Of a stretch of DNA of 64,000 nucleotides, positions 52,614 through 61,087 are shown piece by piece. Made by a program: the position numbers and the translations under genes. Within the stretch, counting starts at the first letter, position 1; each line of letters opens with the position of its first letter. Source of the stretch: Sphingomonas yabuuchiae (GTDB lineage Bacteria; Pseudomonadota; Alphaproteobacteria; Sphingomonadales; Sphingomonadaceae); assembly GCF_001477495.1 (NCBI RefSeq), contig NZ_LDTF01000007.1, positions 283,400-347,399 of the forward strand, written 5' to 3'. Under the pieces are notes generated by a model. It was not told the DNA's origin. It saw only the letters and a list, made by a program, of their open reading frames with translations, and ran no database searches.

Positions 52614-54860
52614 ATGTTGGCGTCCGTGAAGCCCGCTGAACCTGCCGAAGGGCCGCGCTCTCGCTTCGCGGTCACTCCGGTCATGGAGGTCGCGGTCATC
52701 CTGGGGGCGGTCGCAGTCGCGGTCGGGACCTATGTCTATATCGACAGCCGCCATGATGCGCAGGGGTTGATCGCACCGCCGGTGATGGCGGGGTTGCTCG
52801 CGCTCAATCTGGTGCCTGGCGTCCTGCTGTTGATGCTGCTGGGTCGGCGGGTCGCGATGCGACGGGCGGCTCAATCGCCGGTCGGCGGTGGCGGACGGCT
52901 CCATGTGCGGCTGGTCGCGCTGTTCTCGCTGACCGCAAGCATCCCGATCCTGTTGACCGTCGTCACCGCTTCGGTGCTGTTCCAGTCCTCGGCCGAATTC
53001 TGGATTTCCGACCGTGCCCGACAGGCGTTCGGCGACGCCATGGACATTGCCCGCCAGTCGCAGCAGCAGATCATCAAGCGTTGGGTCGACACCGGCCGTG
53101 CCATGTCGCAGGACCTCGGCCGGAACCTGCCCGCGTTGCGCGAGAACCGGCGCGATTTCCACGACTATCTCGTCCAGCAGACGGTCGTGCGCGATACGGT
53201 GGAGTCGGTCCTGTTCTCCTACGACCGCAAGCAGGGCTTCAAATTCTACGACTTCTTCAACCAGCCGTCGGACACGACCTTTCGCGAGCTGGTGACGCCG
53301 GAAATGATCCAGCAGGCGAGCAAGCTGAGCCGGCCCGAGGTCGGCATCAACGAGCAGCGCGTCTGGGTGGTCACGCCGCTGCCCGAGGGCAATGGCCTGA
53401 TGCTCTATATCGGCACGCCGGTGAACGCCGAGTTCCTCAGCAAGCAGCATTTCGCCGCCGAGGACGTATTCGACGATTATCGTGCCCTTCAGGGGCGTGC
53501 TCGTTCGCTCCAGTTGAAGTTCAACCTCGTTCTGTTCGCGATCGCGCTCCTGATCGTCGGTATTGCGGTCTGGATCGCCTTGGCAGTGGCGGACCGCCTC
53601 GTGCGTCCCGTGGGCGAACTGGTCGATGCCGCACGGCGGATCGCAGGCGGTGACCTGACCGCCCGCGTGCCCGACCCCAAGACTCGTGACGAGGTCGGCA
53701 CCCTCGCCAATGCCTTCAACCAGATGACCGGCCAGTTGGAGCGCCAGAACACGGAGTTGGTTACCGCCAATGCCCAGCTCAACAATCGTCGTGCGTTGAT
53801 CGAGGCGGTGATGGCGGGCGTTTCCGCGGGTGTCGTCGCGATCGGACGGGATCGGCAGGTGCGGATCGCGAACAATTCCGCGGATTTGCTCTTGGGTGCC
53901 GATCAGGGCGGTTTGGTCGGGCGCAAGTTGGGCGAGGTCGCACCCGAACTGGACGAGCTGCTCGACCAGGGGCGGCGCGAAGCGACGGTGCAGGTCGCGC
54001 TTGATGGCGACATGCGGACCCTTGCGGTGCGCATCGCCCAAACCGGTGACGGCCCGATTTTGACGTTCGACGATATCACCCAGCAGTTGCTCGACCAGCG
54101 CCGCGCCGCCTGGTCGGATGTCGCCCGCCGCATCGCGCACGAAATCAAGAATCCCCTGACCCCGATCCAACTGGCCGCCGAGCGGCTTCAGCGACGTTAT
54201 GGAAAGGTCGTCGGACCTGAGGATCCGACATTCGGCCGCCTGACCGAAACCATCGTCCGCCAGGTCGGTGACCTGCGTCGCATGGTCGACGAATTTTCGT
54301 CCTTCGCGCGGATGCCCAAGCCGGTGTTCCGCGAAGAGGCTATCGCCGATATCTGCGCCCAGGCGATGTTCCTGCATGAGGTTGCGCATCCCGAGGTCCG
54401 ATTCCAGCTGGATCAGGAGGAACCCGCCCCGACGCTCGTCTGCGACCGCCGTCAGATGAGCCAGGCCCTGACCAACATCGTCAAGAATGCGGTGGAGGCC
54501 ATTGAGTCCCGCCCGGAAGGCCTGACCGGCGGAGAGGTCGTGATGACGGTCGGCCAGCAAGGCGGCATGGTCACGATCACCGTGACCGACAATGGCATCG
54601 GCCTGCCGCCGGAGCGTGACCGCATCATCGAGCCCTATATGACGACGCGCGCGCGGGGTACCGGACTGGGCCTCGCCATCGTCAACAAGATCATTGCGGA
54701 ACATGCCGGCACCATCGGCTTTTCCGACAATCCCTCCGGCGGGACCATCGTTTCGATGATGTTCGACGCCGGTGCCCTGGCGGCACTGGATCAGGGGGGC
54801 GCCGAACCCGAACTGGCTGGGGAGGGCCAGCTCACCGCTTTGACTCGTACCCGGACGTAA
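52614..54860 (+). CDS. ntrY: Membrane sensor histidine kinase NtrY
   Basis: NtrY-family kinase (748 aa) linked to NtrX, implicated in nitrogen and redox/envelope sensing. ATG 52614 is taken; a longer frame from 52455 lies inside ntrC. Three or more membrane helices occur before about residue 125 and another at about 303-325. A HAMP region (about 325-380), a PAS domain (about 400-500), the acceptor H509 in [21 protein letters not shown], and ATPase boxes NIVKNAVEAIES and GTGLGLAIVNKIIAEHAG follow. Confidence 0.94.
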   Translation: MLASVKPAEPAEGPRSRFAVTPVMEVAVILGAVAVAVGTYVYIDSRHDAQGLIAPPVMAGLLALNLVPGVLLLMLLGRRVAMRRAAQSPVGGGGRLHVRLVALFSLTASIPILLTVVTASVLFQSSAEFWISDRARQAFGDAMDIARQSQQQIIKRWVDTGRAMSQDLGRNLPALRENRRDFHDYLVQQTVVRDTVESVLFSYDRKQGFKFYDFFNQPSDTTFRELVTPEMIQQASKLSRPEVGINEQRVWVVTPLPEGNGLMLYIGTPVNAEFLSKQHFAAEDVFDDYRALQGRARSLQLKFNLVLFAIALLIVGIAVWIALAVADRLVRPVGELVDAARRIAGGDLTARVPDPKTRDEVGTLANAFNQMTGQLERQNTELVTANAQLNNRRALIEAVMAGVSAGVVAIGRDRQVRIANNSADLLLGADQGGLVGRKLGEVAPELDELLDQGRREATVQVALDGDMRTLAVRIAQTGDGPILTFDDITQQLLDQRRAAWSDVARRIAHEIKNPLTPIQLAAERLQRRYGKVVGPEDPTFGRLTETIVRQVGDLRRMVDEFSSFARMPKPVFREEAIADICAQAMFLHEVAHPEVRFQLDQEEPAPTLVCDRRQMSQALTNIVKNAVEAIESRPEGLTGGEVVMTVGQQGGMVTITVTDNGIGLPPERDRIIEPYMTTRARGTGLGLAIVNKIIAEHAGTIGFSDNPSGGTIVSMMFDAGALAALDQGGAEPELAGEGQLTALTRTRT

Positions 54861-54867
54861 AAAGATC

Positions 54868-56244
54868 ATGGCTTTGGACATCCTCGTCGTCGACGACGAA
54901 CTCGACATCCGCGAACTCGTCGCGGGTGTACTGGAAGACGAGGGCTATGACGCCCGCGTTGCGGCCGACAGCGACTCCGCGCTGGAGGCGGTGGCGGTGC
55001 GGCGTCCGTCGCTGGTTCTGCTGGACGTGTGGCTTCAAGGCTCGAAGCTCGATGGGCTGGAACTGCTCGACGAGATCAAGCGGCGCGATCCGTCGATCCC
55101 GGTGCTGGTCATCTCTGGCCATGGCAATCTGGATACGGCCGTTGCCGCGATTCGCAAGGGCGCGGCCGACTTCATCGAAAAGCCGTTCGAGGCCGAGCGT
55201 CTGCTCTTGATGGTCGCACGCGCGACCGAGACGGAGCGGCTGCGTCGTGAAAACGCCTCGCTGCGGGCATCGGCCGGGCGTGAAACCGATCTGACCGGAT
55301 CGTCGAGCGCCATCAACGGCATCCGCGCAACCCTGAAGCGGGTGGCCGCGACGGGCAGCCGGGTGCTTATCATGGGTTCGGCGGGCGTCGGCAAAGAGGT
55401 CGCCGCGCGCCTGCTCCACGGTTGGAGCAACCGCGCCGATGCGCCGTTCGTGGTGGTCAGCGCTGCGCGAATGACGCCCGAGCGGGTCGAGGAAGAATTG
55501 TTTGGCGTGGAGGAGGGGGGCGATCTGGTCCGCACCGGCCTTCTCGAACAGGCGCATGGCGGCACGTTGTTCCTGGACGAGATCGCCGACATGCCGATCG
55601 CGACCCAGGCACGTATCCTGCGCGTTCTGACCGACCAGAGCTTCACCCGCGTCGGCGGCACCCGCGTCGTCAAGGTCGACGTCCGCGTCGTGTCTGCCAC
55701 CGCCCGTGACCTGACCCAGGAAATTGCCGAAGGCCGGTTCCGCGAAGACCTCTATTACCGCCTTAATGTCGTGCCGGTGACGATCCCGTCGCTGGCCGAA
55801 CGGCGCGAGGACATTCCCCCGCTGGTCGAGCATTTCATGGCGCACTATGCCAGCGAACGTCGCGTCCGCACGCCTGAGATCGCCGCCGACGCGATGGTCG
55901 CGATGCAATCCTATGACTGGCCGGGCAATGTTCGCCAGCTCCGCAATGTCGTCGAGCGGACGATCATCCTGGCACCGGGCGACCGCGTCGGGCGGATCGA
56001 CCTCGACCTGCTGCCCGCCGAGGTGCTGGGGGAGGGGGCCGATATGGGCGGCGGCGGCGCGACGGCGATCATGGGCGCTCCGCTGCGTGAGGCGCGCGAA
56101 AGCTGGGAGCGCGAATATCTGCGTGTCCAGATCCGGCGTTTTTCCGGCAATATCTCGCGCACGGCCAGCTTCATCGGGATGGAACGCTCGGCCCTGCACC
56201 GCAAGCTGAAGCTGTTGGGGATCAGCGAGACGCGAGAGGATTGA
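54868..56244 (+). CDS. ntrX: Response regulator NtrX lacking the GAFTGA loop
   Basis: NtrC-type regulator (458 aa) paired with NtrY. The receiver has acceptor D53 in LLDVWLQGS. The AAA+ domain has [14 protein letters not shown] as Walker A and [12 protein letters not shown] as Walker B, but the segment after [12 protein letters not shown] passes directly to [13 protein letters not shown], with no GAFTGA. Sigma-54 contact is therefore unlikely; alphaproteobacterial NtrX proteins without this motif are known. A Fis-type DNA-binding helix-turn-helix is at the end ([21 protein letters not shown]). Confidence 0.94.
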   Translation: MALDILVVDDELDIRELVAGVLEDEGYDARVAADSDSALEAVAVRRPSLVLLDVWLQGSKLDGLELLDEIKRRDPSIPVLVISGHGNLDTAVAAIRKGAADFIEKPFEAERLLLMVARATETERLRRENASLRASAGRETDLTGSSSAINGIRATLKRVAATGSRVLIMGSAGVGKEVAARLLHGWSNRADAPFVVVSAARMTPERVEEELFGVEEGGDLVRTGLLEQAHGGTLFLDEIADMPIATQARILRVLTDQSFTRVGGTRVVKVDVRVVSATARDLTQEIAEGRFREDLYYRLNVVPVTIPSLAERREDIPPLVEHFMAHYASERRVRTPEIAADAMVAMQSYDWPGNVRQLRNVVERTIILAPGDRVGRIDLDLLPAEVLGEGADMGGGGATAIMGAPLREARESWEREYLRVQIRRFSGNISRTASFIGMERSALHRKLKLLGISETRED

Positions 56245-56372
56245 TCGCCACCTCTGGACGAACGCCCGTGGAGACCATAGATATCGGGCGCGCCCGGTGC
56301 ACGGGCACAATTCCGACGCCGGGAAACGGCGCTACTCGCGGGCACGGACCCGCCAAGAACAAGGGCTCGACC
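56245..56372 (+). promoter_or_regulatory. hfq leader region with GC-rich hairpins
   Basis: The 128 bases between ntrX and hfq contain GCCCG-N5-CGGGC (near 56306) and CGCCG-N5-CGGCG (near 56319) inverted repeats. I see no clear promoter. Hfq often regulates its own leader in other bacteria, but here that is inference only. Confidence 0.3.
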
Positions 56373-56864
56373 ATGGCCGACAAATCGGGTTCACTGCAGG
56401 ACCTGTTTCTGAATGCACTGCGCCGCTCCAAGGCGCCGGTGACCATGTTCCTCGTCAAGGGCGTGAAGCTCCAGGGTATCGTCACCTGGTTCGACAATTT
56501 CTCGGTACTGCTGCGCCGCGACGGACAGTCGCAGCTGATCTACAAGCACGCCATCTCCACCATCATGCCTTCGGGCCCGCTGGATGTCGCCGCTATCGTC
56601 GACGGCGTCAACGAACAGCAGCGTAAGAACCCGCTTTTGCAGGAAATCTTCCTGAACGCGGTGCGCAAGTCCGAAGACCCCGTCACCATGTTCCTGATCA
56701 ATGGCGTCATGCTGCAGGGGCAGATCGCGGGCTTCGACCTGTTCTGCATGCTGCTTCAGCGTGAAGGCATGGCGCAGCTCGTCTACAAGCACGCCGTTTC
56801 GACCATTCAGCCGGCCCGGCCGCTGAATCTGGCCGAAGAGCAGGCGGGATCGGCCGAGGATTGA
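56373..56864 (+). CDS. hfq: RNA chaperone Hfq with two tandem Sm-like domains
   Basis: Start ATG 56373 gives 163 aa, about twice the length of E. coli Hfq. Domain 1 (about 8-70) runs from [12 protein letters not shown] to [10 protein letters not shown]; domain 2 (about 87-148) from [12 protein letters not shown] to [10 protein letters not shown]. Compared with E. coli Hfq, domain 1 keeps Q8, F42, K31, K56 and H57 and has FDNF instead of FDQF. Domain 2 has FDLF, M in place of K31, and keeps the YKHA motif. Both have F for Y25. A ring of three chains would mimic the usual hexamer. It lies between ntrX and hflX, as in other alphaproteobacteria, and hflX starts inside its stop. Confidence 0.96.
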   Translation: MADKSGSLQDLFLNALRRSKAPVTMFLVKGVKLQGIVTWFDNFSVLLRRDGQSQLIYKHAISTIMPSGPLDVAAIVDGVNEQQRKNPLLQEIFLNAVRKSEDPVTMFLINGVMLQGQIAGFDLFCMLLQREGMAQLVYKHAVSTIQPARPLNLAEEQAGSAED

Positions 56865-58153
56865 GTACGGGTTTCGATCGCGACCGCGGTGAATTTGCGC
56901 GCGGCGCCCGCACGGTCATCGTCCTGCCCGATCAGGGCGATGCCGCGCGTGATGCCGAAGCACGTCTGGAAGAGACCGCCGGACTTGCCATGGCGATCGG
57001 CCTGGACGTGGTCGAGCGCATAGCCCTTCGGGTCCGTGCGCCGAAGCCAGCCACGCTGATCGGCAGCGGCCAGGTCGAGCAGGTCGCCCAGCAAGTGCGG
57101 ATGGAAGAGGCCCAGTTGGTGGTGTTCGATGCGTCGCTGACCCCGGTCCAGCAGCGCAACCTGGAGACTGCCCTGGAGGCCAAGGTCATCGACCGGACCG
57201 GCCTGATCCTCGAAATCTTCGGCGAGCGCGCCGCGACGGCCGAGGGCCGGTTGCAGGTCGAACTTGCGCATCTCGATTATCAGGCCGGTCGTCTGGTACG
57301 GAGTTGGACCCACCTCGAACGTCAGCGCGGTGGGTTCGGCTTCCTCGGTGGCCCCGGCGAAACGCAGATCGAGGCGGATCGCCGGATGATCCGCGATCGC
57401 ATGGCAAGGCTCCGGCGAGAGCTGGATCAGGTCAGCCGCACGCGTGGACTTCATCGCGAGCGGCGTCAGCGCGCGCCGTGGCCGGTGATTGCGTTGGTCG
57501 GCTATACCAATGCCGGAAAGTCTACGCTTTTCAATCGTTTGACTGGCGCTCATGTCATGGCGAAGGACCTTCTCTTCGCGACGCTGGACCCGACCTTGCG
57601 GCAGATATCCTTGCCCGGCATCGACAAGGCGATCCTGTCCGACACGGTCGGCTTCGTCTCCGACCTGCCGACCCAGTTGGTCGCCGCCTTCAAGGCGACG
57701 CTGGAGGAAGTGGTTTCGGCCGACTTGCTGATCCACGTCCGCGACATCGCACACCCCGACACCGAGGCGCAGCGCGCCGATGTCGAGGCCGTGTTGACTG
57801 AGATCGGTGTCGATCCTGAAACGCCGCGGTTCGAGGCGTGGAACAAGATCGACCTGATCGAGGGCGATGCCCGCGAGGATGTGCTGGTCGAGGCCGCACG
57901 CCGTCCTAACATCGTCGCCGTGTCGGCGATGACGGGGGAGGGCATTGATGACCTGATCGAGCAGGTGGCGGCTGCACTGACCTCCGGGCATCGGCGGTAT
58001 CGCGTCACGTTGGATGCGGGCGACGGGGCGGGGGCGGCTTGGCTCCACGCGCATGGCGAGGTGCTGGACCAGGTGATCGAGGGCGAACAGGCGGTCTATG
58101 ATGTCCGCCTGGCCGAGTCCGACTATGAGCGGTTCACCCGTCGCGACGCTTGA
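56861..58153 (+). CDS. hflX: GTPase HflX
   Basis: Ribosome-binding GTPase that splits stalled or heat-damaged ribosomes in E. coli (430 aa). TTG 56861 overlaps the hfq stop (TTGA). The N-terminal domain contains [14 protein letters not shown], then [15 protein letters not shown]. The G domain has [20 protein letters not shown] (G1), [10 protein letters not shown] (G3) and NKIDL (G4). The hfq-hflX order is conserved. Its last 20 bases overlap convergent mazG. Confidence 0.95.
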   Translation: MSTGFDRDRGEFARGARTVIVLPDQGDAARDAEARLEETAGLAMAIGLDVVERIALRVRAPKPATLIGSGQVEQVAQQVRMEEAQLVVFDASLTPVQQRNLETALEAKVIDRTGLILEIFGERAATAEGRLQVELAHLDYQAGRLVRSWTHLERQRGGFGFLGGPGETQIEADRRMIRDRMARLRRELDQVSRTRGLHRERRQRAPWPVIALVGYTNAGKSTLFNRLTGAHVMAKDLLFATLDPTLRQISLPGIDKAILSDTVGFVSDLPTQLVAAFKATLEEVVSADLLIHVRDIAHPDTEAQRADVEAVLTEIGVDPETPRFEAWNKIDLIEGDAREDVLVEAARRPNIVAVSAMTGEGIDDLIEQVAAALTSGHRRYRVTLDAGDGAGAAWLHAHGEVLDQVIEGEQAVYDVRLAESDYERFTRRDA

Positions 58154-58871
58154 CGGCCTGCCACAAGGCTTCCTTGGCTTCGAGTTCGAGCGCGGGAAAA
58201 CCATCGCCCGCCTCGGCTTCCATCGCCCGAAAGCGGCGCTCGAACTTGCCATTGGCATAACGGAGCGCCGCTTCGGCATCGACCCCGCAATGGCGCGCCC
58301 AGTTGACGACCGAGAATAGCAGATCGCCAAATTCCTCCGCCAGCGTCTCGGGCGGAGCTTCGGTGATTTCCTGAATTTCCTCGTCGACCTTCGCGCGCGA
58401 TCCTTCGGCATCCGGCCAGTCGAAGCCGACCCTTGCGGCACGCTTCTGAAGCTTTTCCGCCCGCATCAAAGCTGGAAGGCCGAGGGCGACGCCATCCAAT
58501 GTACCGCCCGCCGCCTTCGCCTGACGTTCCTCGGCCTTGATCTGCTCCCACAGATGATGGCCGCCTTCGGGCTGATCGCCAAAGATATGCGGGTGCCGAC
58601 GCTCCATCTTGTCGCTGATCGCCGCGACGACATCGGGAAAGGCGAATTGCCCTTGGTCCTCGGCGATCTGCGCGTGGAAGACCACTTGCAGGAGCAGATC
58701 GCCGAGCTCGTCCTTGAGGTCCGCCATGTCGCGGCGCGCGATGGCATCGGCGACCTCATGGGCTTCCTCGATGGTATAGGGCGCAATGCTCTCAAAGCTC
58801 TGCGCCACATCCCATTCGCAGCCGGTCTGCGGGTCGCGGAGGCGTTTCATGATGGTCAGCAGGCGTTCCAA
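58134..58871 (-). CDS. mazG: Nucleoside triphosphate pyrophosphohydrolase MazG
   Basis: Hydrolyses NTPs and affects ppGpp metabolism in E. coli (245 aa). Two MazG domains are present: the first with CEWDVAQSFESIAPYTIEEAHEVADAI and ELGDLLLQVVFHAQIA, the second with KVDEEIQEITEAP and EEFGDLLFSVVNWARH. The start TTG 58871 is used because no ATG precedes the conserved region; ATG 58850 is a shorter option. It is convergent with hflX. Confidence 0.93.
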   Translation of the reverse strand: MERLLTIMKRLRDPQTGCEWDVAQSFESIAPYTIEEAHEVADAIARRDMADLKDELGDLLLQVVFHAQIAEDQGQFAFPDVVAAISDKMERRHPHIFGDQPEGGHHLWEQIKAEERQAKAAGGTLDGVALGLPALMRAEKLQKRAARVGFDWPDAEGSRAKVDEEIQEITEAPPETLAEEFGDLLFSVVNWARHCGVDAEAALRYANGKFERRFRAMEAEAGDGFPALELEAKEALWQAVKRRDG

Positions 58872-58956
58872 ATCGGCAACCTTTGTTTCTGCGATTGAGG
58901 GAAGACATAATCGTCATGGAGTGGAAATGACACTGTTTAGGGTCGGGACTTGGCGA

Positions 58957-59052
58957 TCACGGCCAGCAGATGACGGTTGCCGCGAGGGCGGTGGCCCAGA
59001 AGAAAGCGGTGGGGCCGCGATCGTTGGCGGATCGCGACGCGGCGCCGGTCAT
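58957..59052 (-). CDS. Possible 31-residue membrane peptide
   Basis: ATG 59052 opens a 31-residue frame ending TGA, with AGAAGG located 8 bases upstream of the start. The peptide has a polar start (MTGAASRSANDRG) and one hydrophobic stretch (FFWATALAATVICW), consistent with a single membrane helix. It begins 18 bases after the L,D-transpeptidase stop on the same strand, so it may be the last gene of that unit. No family recognised and the length makes chance possible. Confidence 0.42.
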   Translation of the reverse strand: MTGAASRSANDRGPTAFFWATALAATVICWP

Positions 59053-59070
59053 GGCATTTGCCTTCTCTGA

Positions 59071-59703
59071 TCAGCCCAGGATCGACTGGCCCAGCGCCAT
59101 GGTCTTGCCGTTGGTCACGATCACCCGGTCGCCCAGTTTCGTGGCGGCGAACAGTTTTTTGGCGAAGCCGGTCGGCACGCCGATACAGCCATGGGTTGCG
59201 TTGCCGAAGCGCACGTCGCTGGCATGGATGGCAACGCCGTCATTGGTCAGGCGCAGCATATAGGGCATGGGCGCGTCATAGAGGTTGGAGACGTGGGTCG
59301 CGTCTTTTTGCAGGATGGGAAACACGCCGAGCGGCGTCGGCATATTGTCCGCGCCGTAGATGATCGCTGCCGTCCCGATCTCATAGCCGTCGCGGAAGAT
59401 CGAAACGACCTGCGCGGCCAGATCCACCGTGATGACGATGGGGCCGCTCGGTGCCCCGCTTTCGTCCCACACGAAGTCGCCGTGTTTCAATGGCCCCTTC
59501 AGGTCCAGAATATGGCGGACGACGAAGGGCGCTGGCGTCGGGGAGGGTGAGGGGGCCACGATCGTCGGCCGGGAAACGATCCGGGGGGCTGTCGTCTTGG
59601 CGGGCCGGGGCGCGTCATCGCGAGAGGCGTGACGGGCCAGCATCACGCCGCCGCCCGCCGCGCCCAGAAGGATGGCTCCAGCCAGAATTTGCAGCGCTCT
59701 CAT
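59071..59703 (-). CDS. L,D-transpeptidase (YkuD family)
   Basis: Predicted peptidoglycan 3-3 cross-linking or lipoprotein-attaching enzyme (210 aa). An N-terminal membrane anchor or signal (ILAGAILLGAAGGGVML) is followed by a Pro/Thr/Ser-rich linker and the YkuD domain (about 90-205). The active site is AIHASDVRFGNATHGCIGVP, with HGC cysteine nucleophile; the usual SHGC is THGC here. The exact substrate cannot be told. Confidence 0.88.
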   Translation of the reverse strand: MRALQILAGAILLGAAGGGVMLARHASRDDAPRPAKTTAPRIVSRPTIVAPSPSPTPAPFVVRHILDLKGPLKHGDFVWDESGAPSGPIVITVDLAAQVVSIFRDGYEIGTAAIIYGADNMPTPLGVFPILQKDATHVSNLYDAPMPYMLRLTNDGVAIHASDVRFGNATHGCIGVPTGFAKKLFAATKLGDRVIVTNGKTMALGQSILG

Positions 59704-59738
59704 CCCGCGCCTTATGCCATCCCTTGTTCAATAAGGGG

Positions 59739-60695
59739 TTAGCGGATTTCGACCGTGACATGGCCAAGGGCCGCCATGCCTTCCAGCCGCTGGTGAACCG
59801 TGGCGCTCGTCAGGACGGTGTCGATGCCCTCGACCGACAGGACCACGGCATGGGCCGTCGGTCCGATCCGCCAGATATGGAAATCGTGGATGCGCAGGTC
59901 GCCGGGGGCCTCCACCCGGTCGCGGACCTGACCGGCAAGCTTCGGATCGGCCGCGTCGAGCAACACGGTCGAGGCCTGGCGCATCAATCCGAGCGACCAG
60001 TTGGCGATGACCGCGGCGCCGAGCAGTCCGACCGCCGGGTCGAGCCAGACCCAGCCCAGATAGCGCCCCGCCACCAAAGCCAGGATCGCCATGACCGACG
60101 TCAGCGCATCCGCCAGGACATGGATATAGGCGGCGCGCATGTTGGTATCGCCGCCATAGCGGTCATGCGAATGTCCGTGGTCATGATCATGACGATGGTC
60201 GGAATGACCATGGGAATGGCCGTGGCCGTGACCATGGTCATGGCCGTGACCATGGCCGAGCAGCCAGGCGCTGGCGATGTTGACCAGCAGGCCCAGCACC
60301 GCGACGAAGATCGCGTCCCCGAACGCAACCGCATGCGGATCGGCCAGCCGCATGATCGACTCATAAGCGATGCCGAGCGACACCAGCCCCAGCACCATCG
60401 CCGAACCGAAGCCCGCCAGTTCGCCGACCTTGCCGGTGCCCCAGCTATAGCGCGGGTTGGCGACGTGGCGCTTGGCATAGGAATAGGCGATTGCCGCGAT
60501 CCCGAGCGCCCCGACATGGGTCGCCATGTGGAAGCCATCGGCCAGCAGCGCCATCGATCCGGTCAGATAGCCTGCGACGATCTCGCCGACCATCATTCCC
60601 GTCGACAGCCATACCACCAGGCGGGTGCGGCGCGCATTCTCGTCATGGGCATGGCCCAGATAATCATGGCTTTGCGTATTCATCGGAGCGTTCAT
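59739..60695 (-). CDS. dmeF: CDF cation efflux transporter with His-rich loop (DmeF-like)
   Basis: Cation diffusion facilitator (318 aa from ATG 60695; ATG 60683 also possible). Six helices are predicted, with ALLADGFHMATHVGALG in helix 2 and YIHVLADALTSVMA in helix 5 carrying the metal-site H/D residues. A loop of about 35 residues between helices 4 and 5 is built of GHGHDHGHGHGHSHGHS-type His repeats. The C-terminal domain has HDFHIWRIGPTAHAV. The RcnR-like repressor directly upstream suggests nickel or cobalt as substrate. Confidence 0.9.
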   Translation of the reverse strand: MNAPMNTQSHDYLGHAHDENARRTRLVVWLSTGMMVGEIVAGYLTGSMALLADGFHMATHVGALGIAAIAYSYAKRHVANPRYSWGTGKVGELAGFGSAMVLGLVSLGIAYESIMRLADPHAVAFGDAIFVAVLGLLVNIASAWLLGHGHGHDHGHGHGHSHGHSDHRHDHDHGHSHDRYGGDTNMRAAYIHVLADALTSVMAILALVAGRYLGWVWLDPAVGLLGAAVIANWSLGLMRQASTVLLDAADPKLAGQVRDRVEAPGDLRIHDFHIWRIGPTAHAVVLSVEGIDTVLTSATVHQRLEGMAALGHVTVEIR

Positions 60696-60730
60696 GGGGC
60701 TATTCACGGCAAGACGTCCTTGATCGGCAA

Positions 60731-61006
60731 TCAGCGGAAATGGCGGCGAAGCAACTTGGCCAGCTCGATCGCAGCGGCCTTTCGTTCCTCCTCGGTCAGA
60801 CCGGGGGCGGCAACATGGGCGTGGAGGTGATCCTCGACCAGCTCGTCCATCAATCCCGCCACCGCGCCGCGCACGGCCGCAACCAGGTGAAGCGTCTCGG
60901 CGCAATCGGCATCGGCCGTCACCGACCGCTCGATCGCCGCAACCTGTCCCGCGATCCGCCGGACGCGCGCGACGATCTTTTCCTTGCTGGTGGTGACATG
61001 AGCCAT
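60731..61006 (-). CDS. dmeR: Metal-sensing repressor of the RcnR/FrmR (CsoR) family
   Basis: A 91-aa all-helical repressor (ATG 61006) with the DUF156 fold. Residues H3, C35, H60 and H64 match the four-ligand fingerprint of the nickel/cobalt sensor RcnR rather than that of copper CsoR or formaldehyde FrmR. It lies 35 bases upstream of the CDF gene and would release DNA when Ni or Co binds. The dmeRF pair of rhizobia is the closest known arrangement. A candidate operator overlaps its own upstream region. Confidence 0.88.
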   Translation of the reverse strand: MAHVTTSKEKIVARVRRIAGQVAAIERSVTADADCAETLHLVAAVRGAVAGLMDELVEDHLHAHVAAPGLTEEERKAAAIELAKLLRRHFR

Positions 61007-61011
61007 AATGG

Positions 61012-61028
61012 ATAGGGGTATAGGGTAT
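61012..61028. promoter_or_regulatory. Candidate operator for the RcnR-like repressor
   Basis: ATAGGGGTAT (61012-61021) and ATAGGGTAT (61020-61028) are adjacent copies of a G-tract flanked by ATA/TAT arms, the kind of site bound by RcnR/FrmR/CsoR proteins. They lie 6-22 bases upstream of the dmeR start, in the gap to the divergent SGNH hydrolase gene. Binding is inferred. Confidence 0.55.
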
Positions 61029-61087
61029 ATGTGATTTTCGATCAACCGGGTTGCGTATCGGATGCGGCATCCGTCAGAAGGGCTGCC

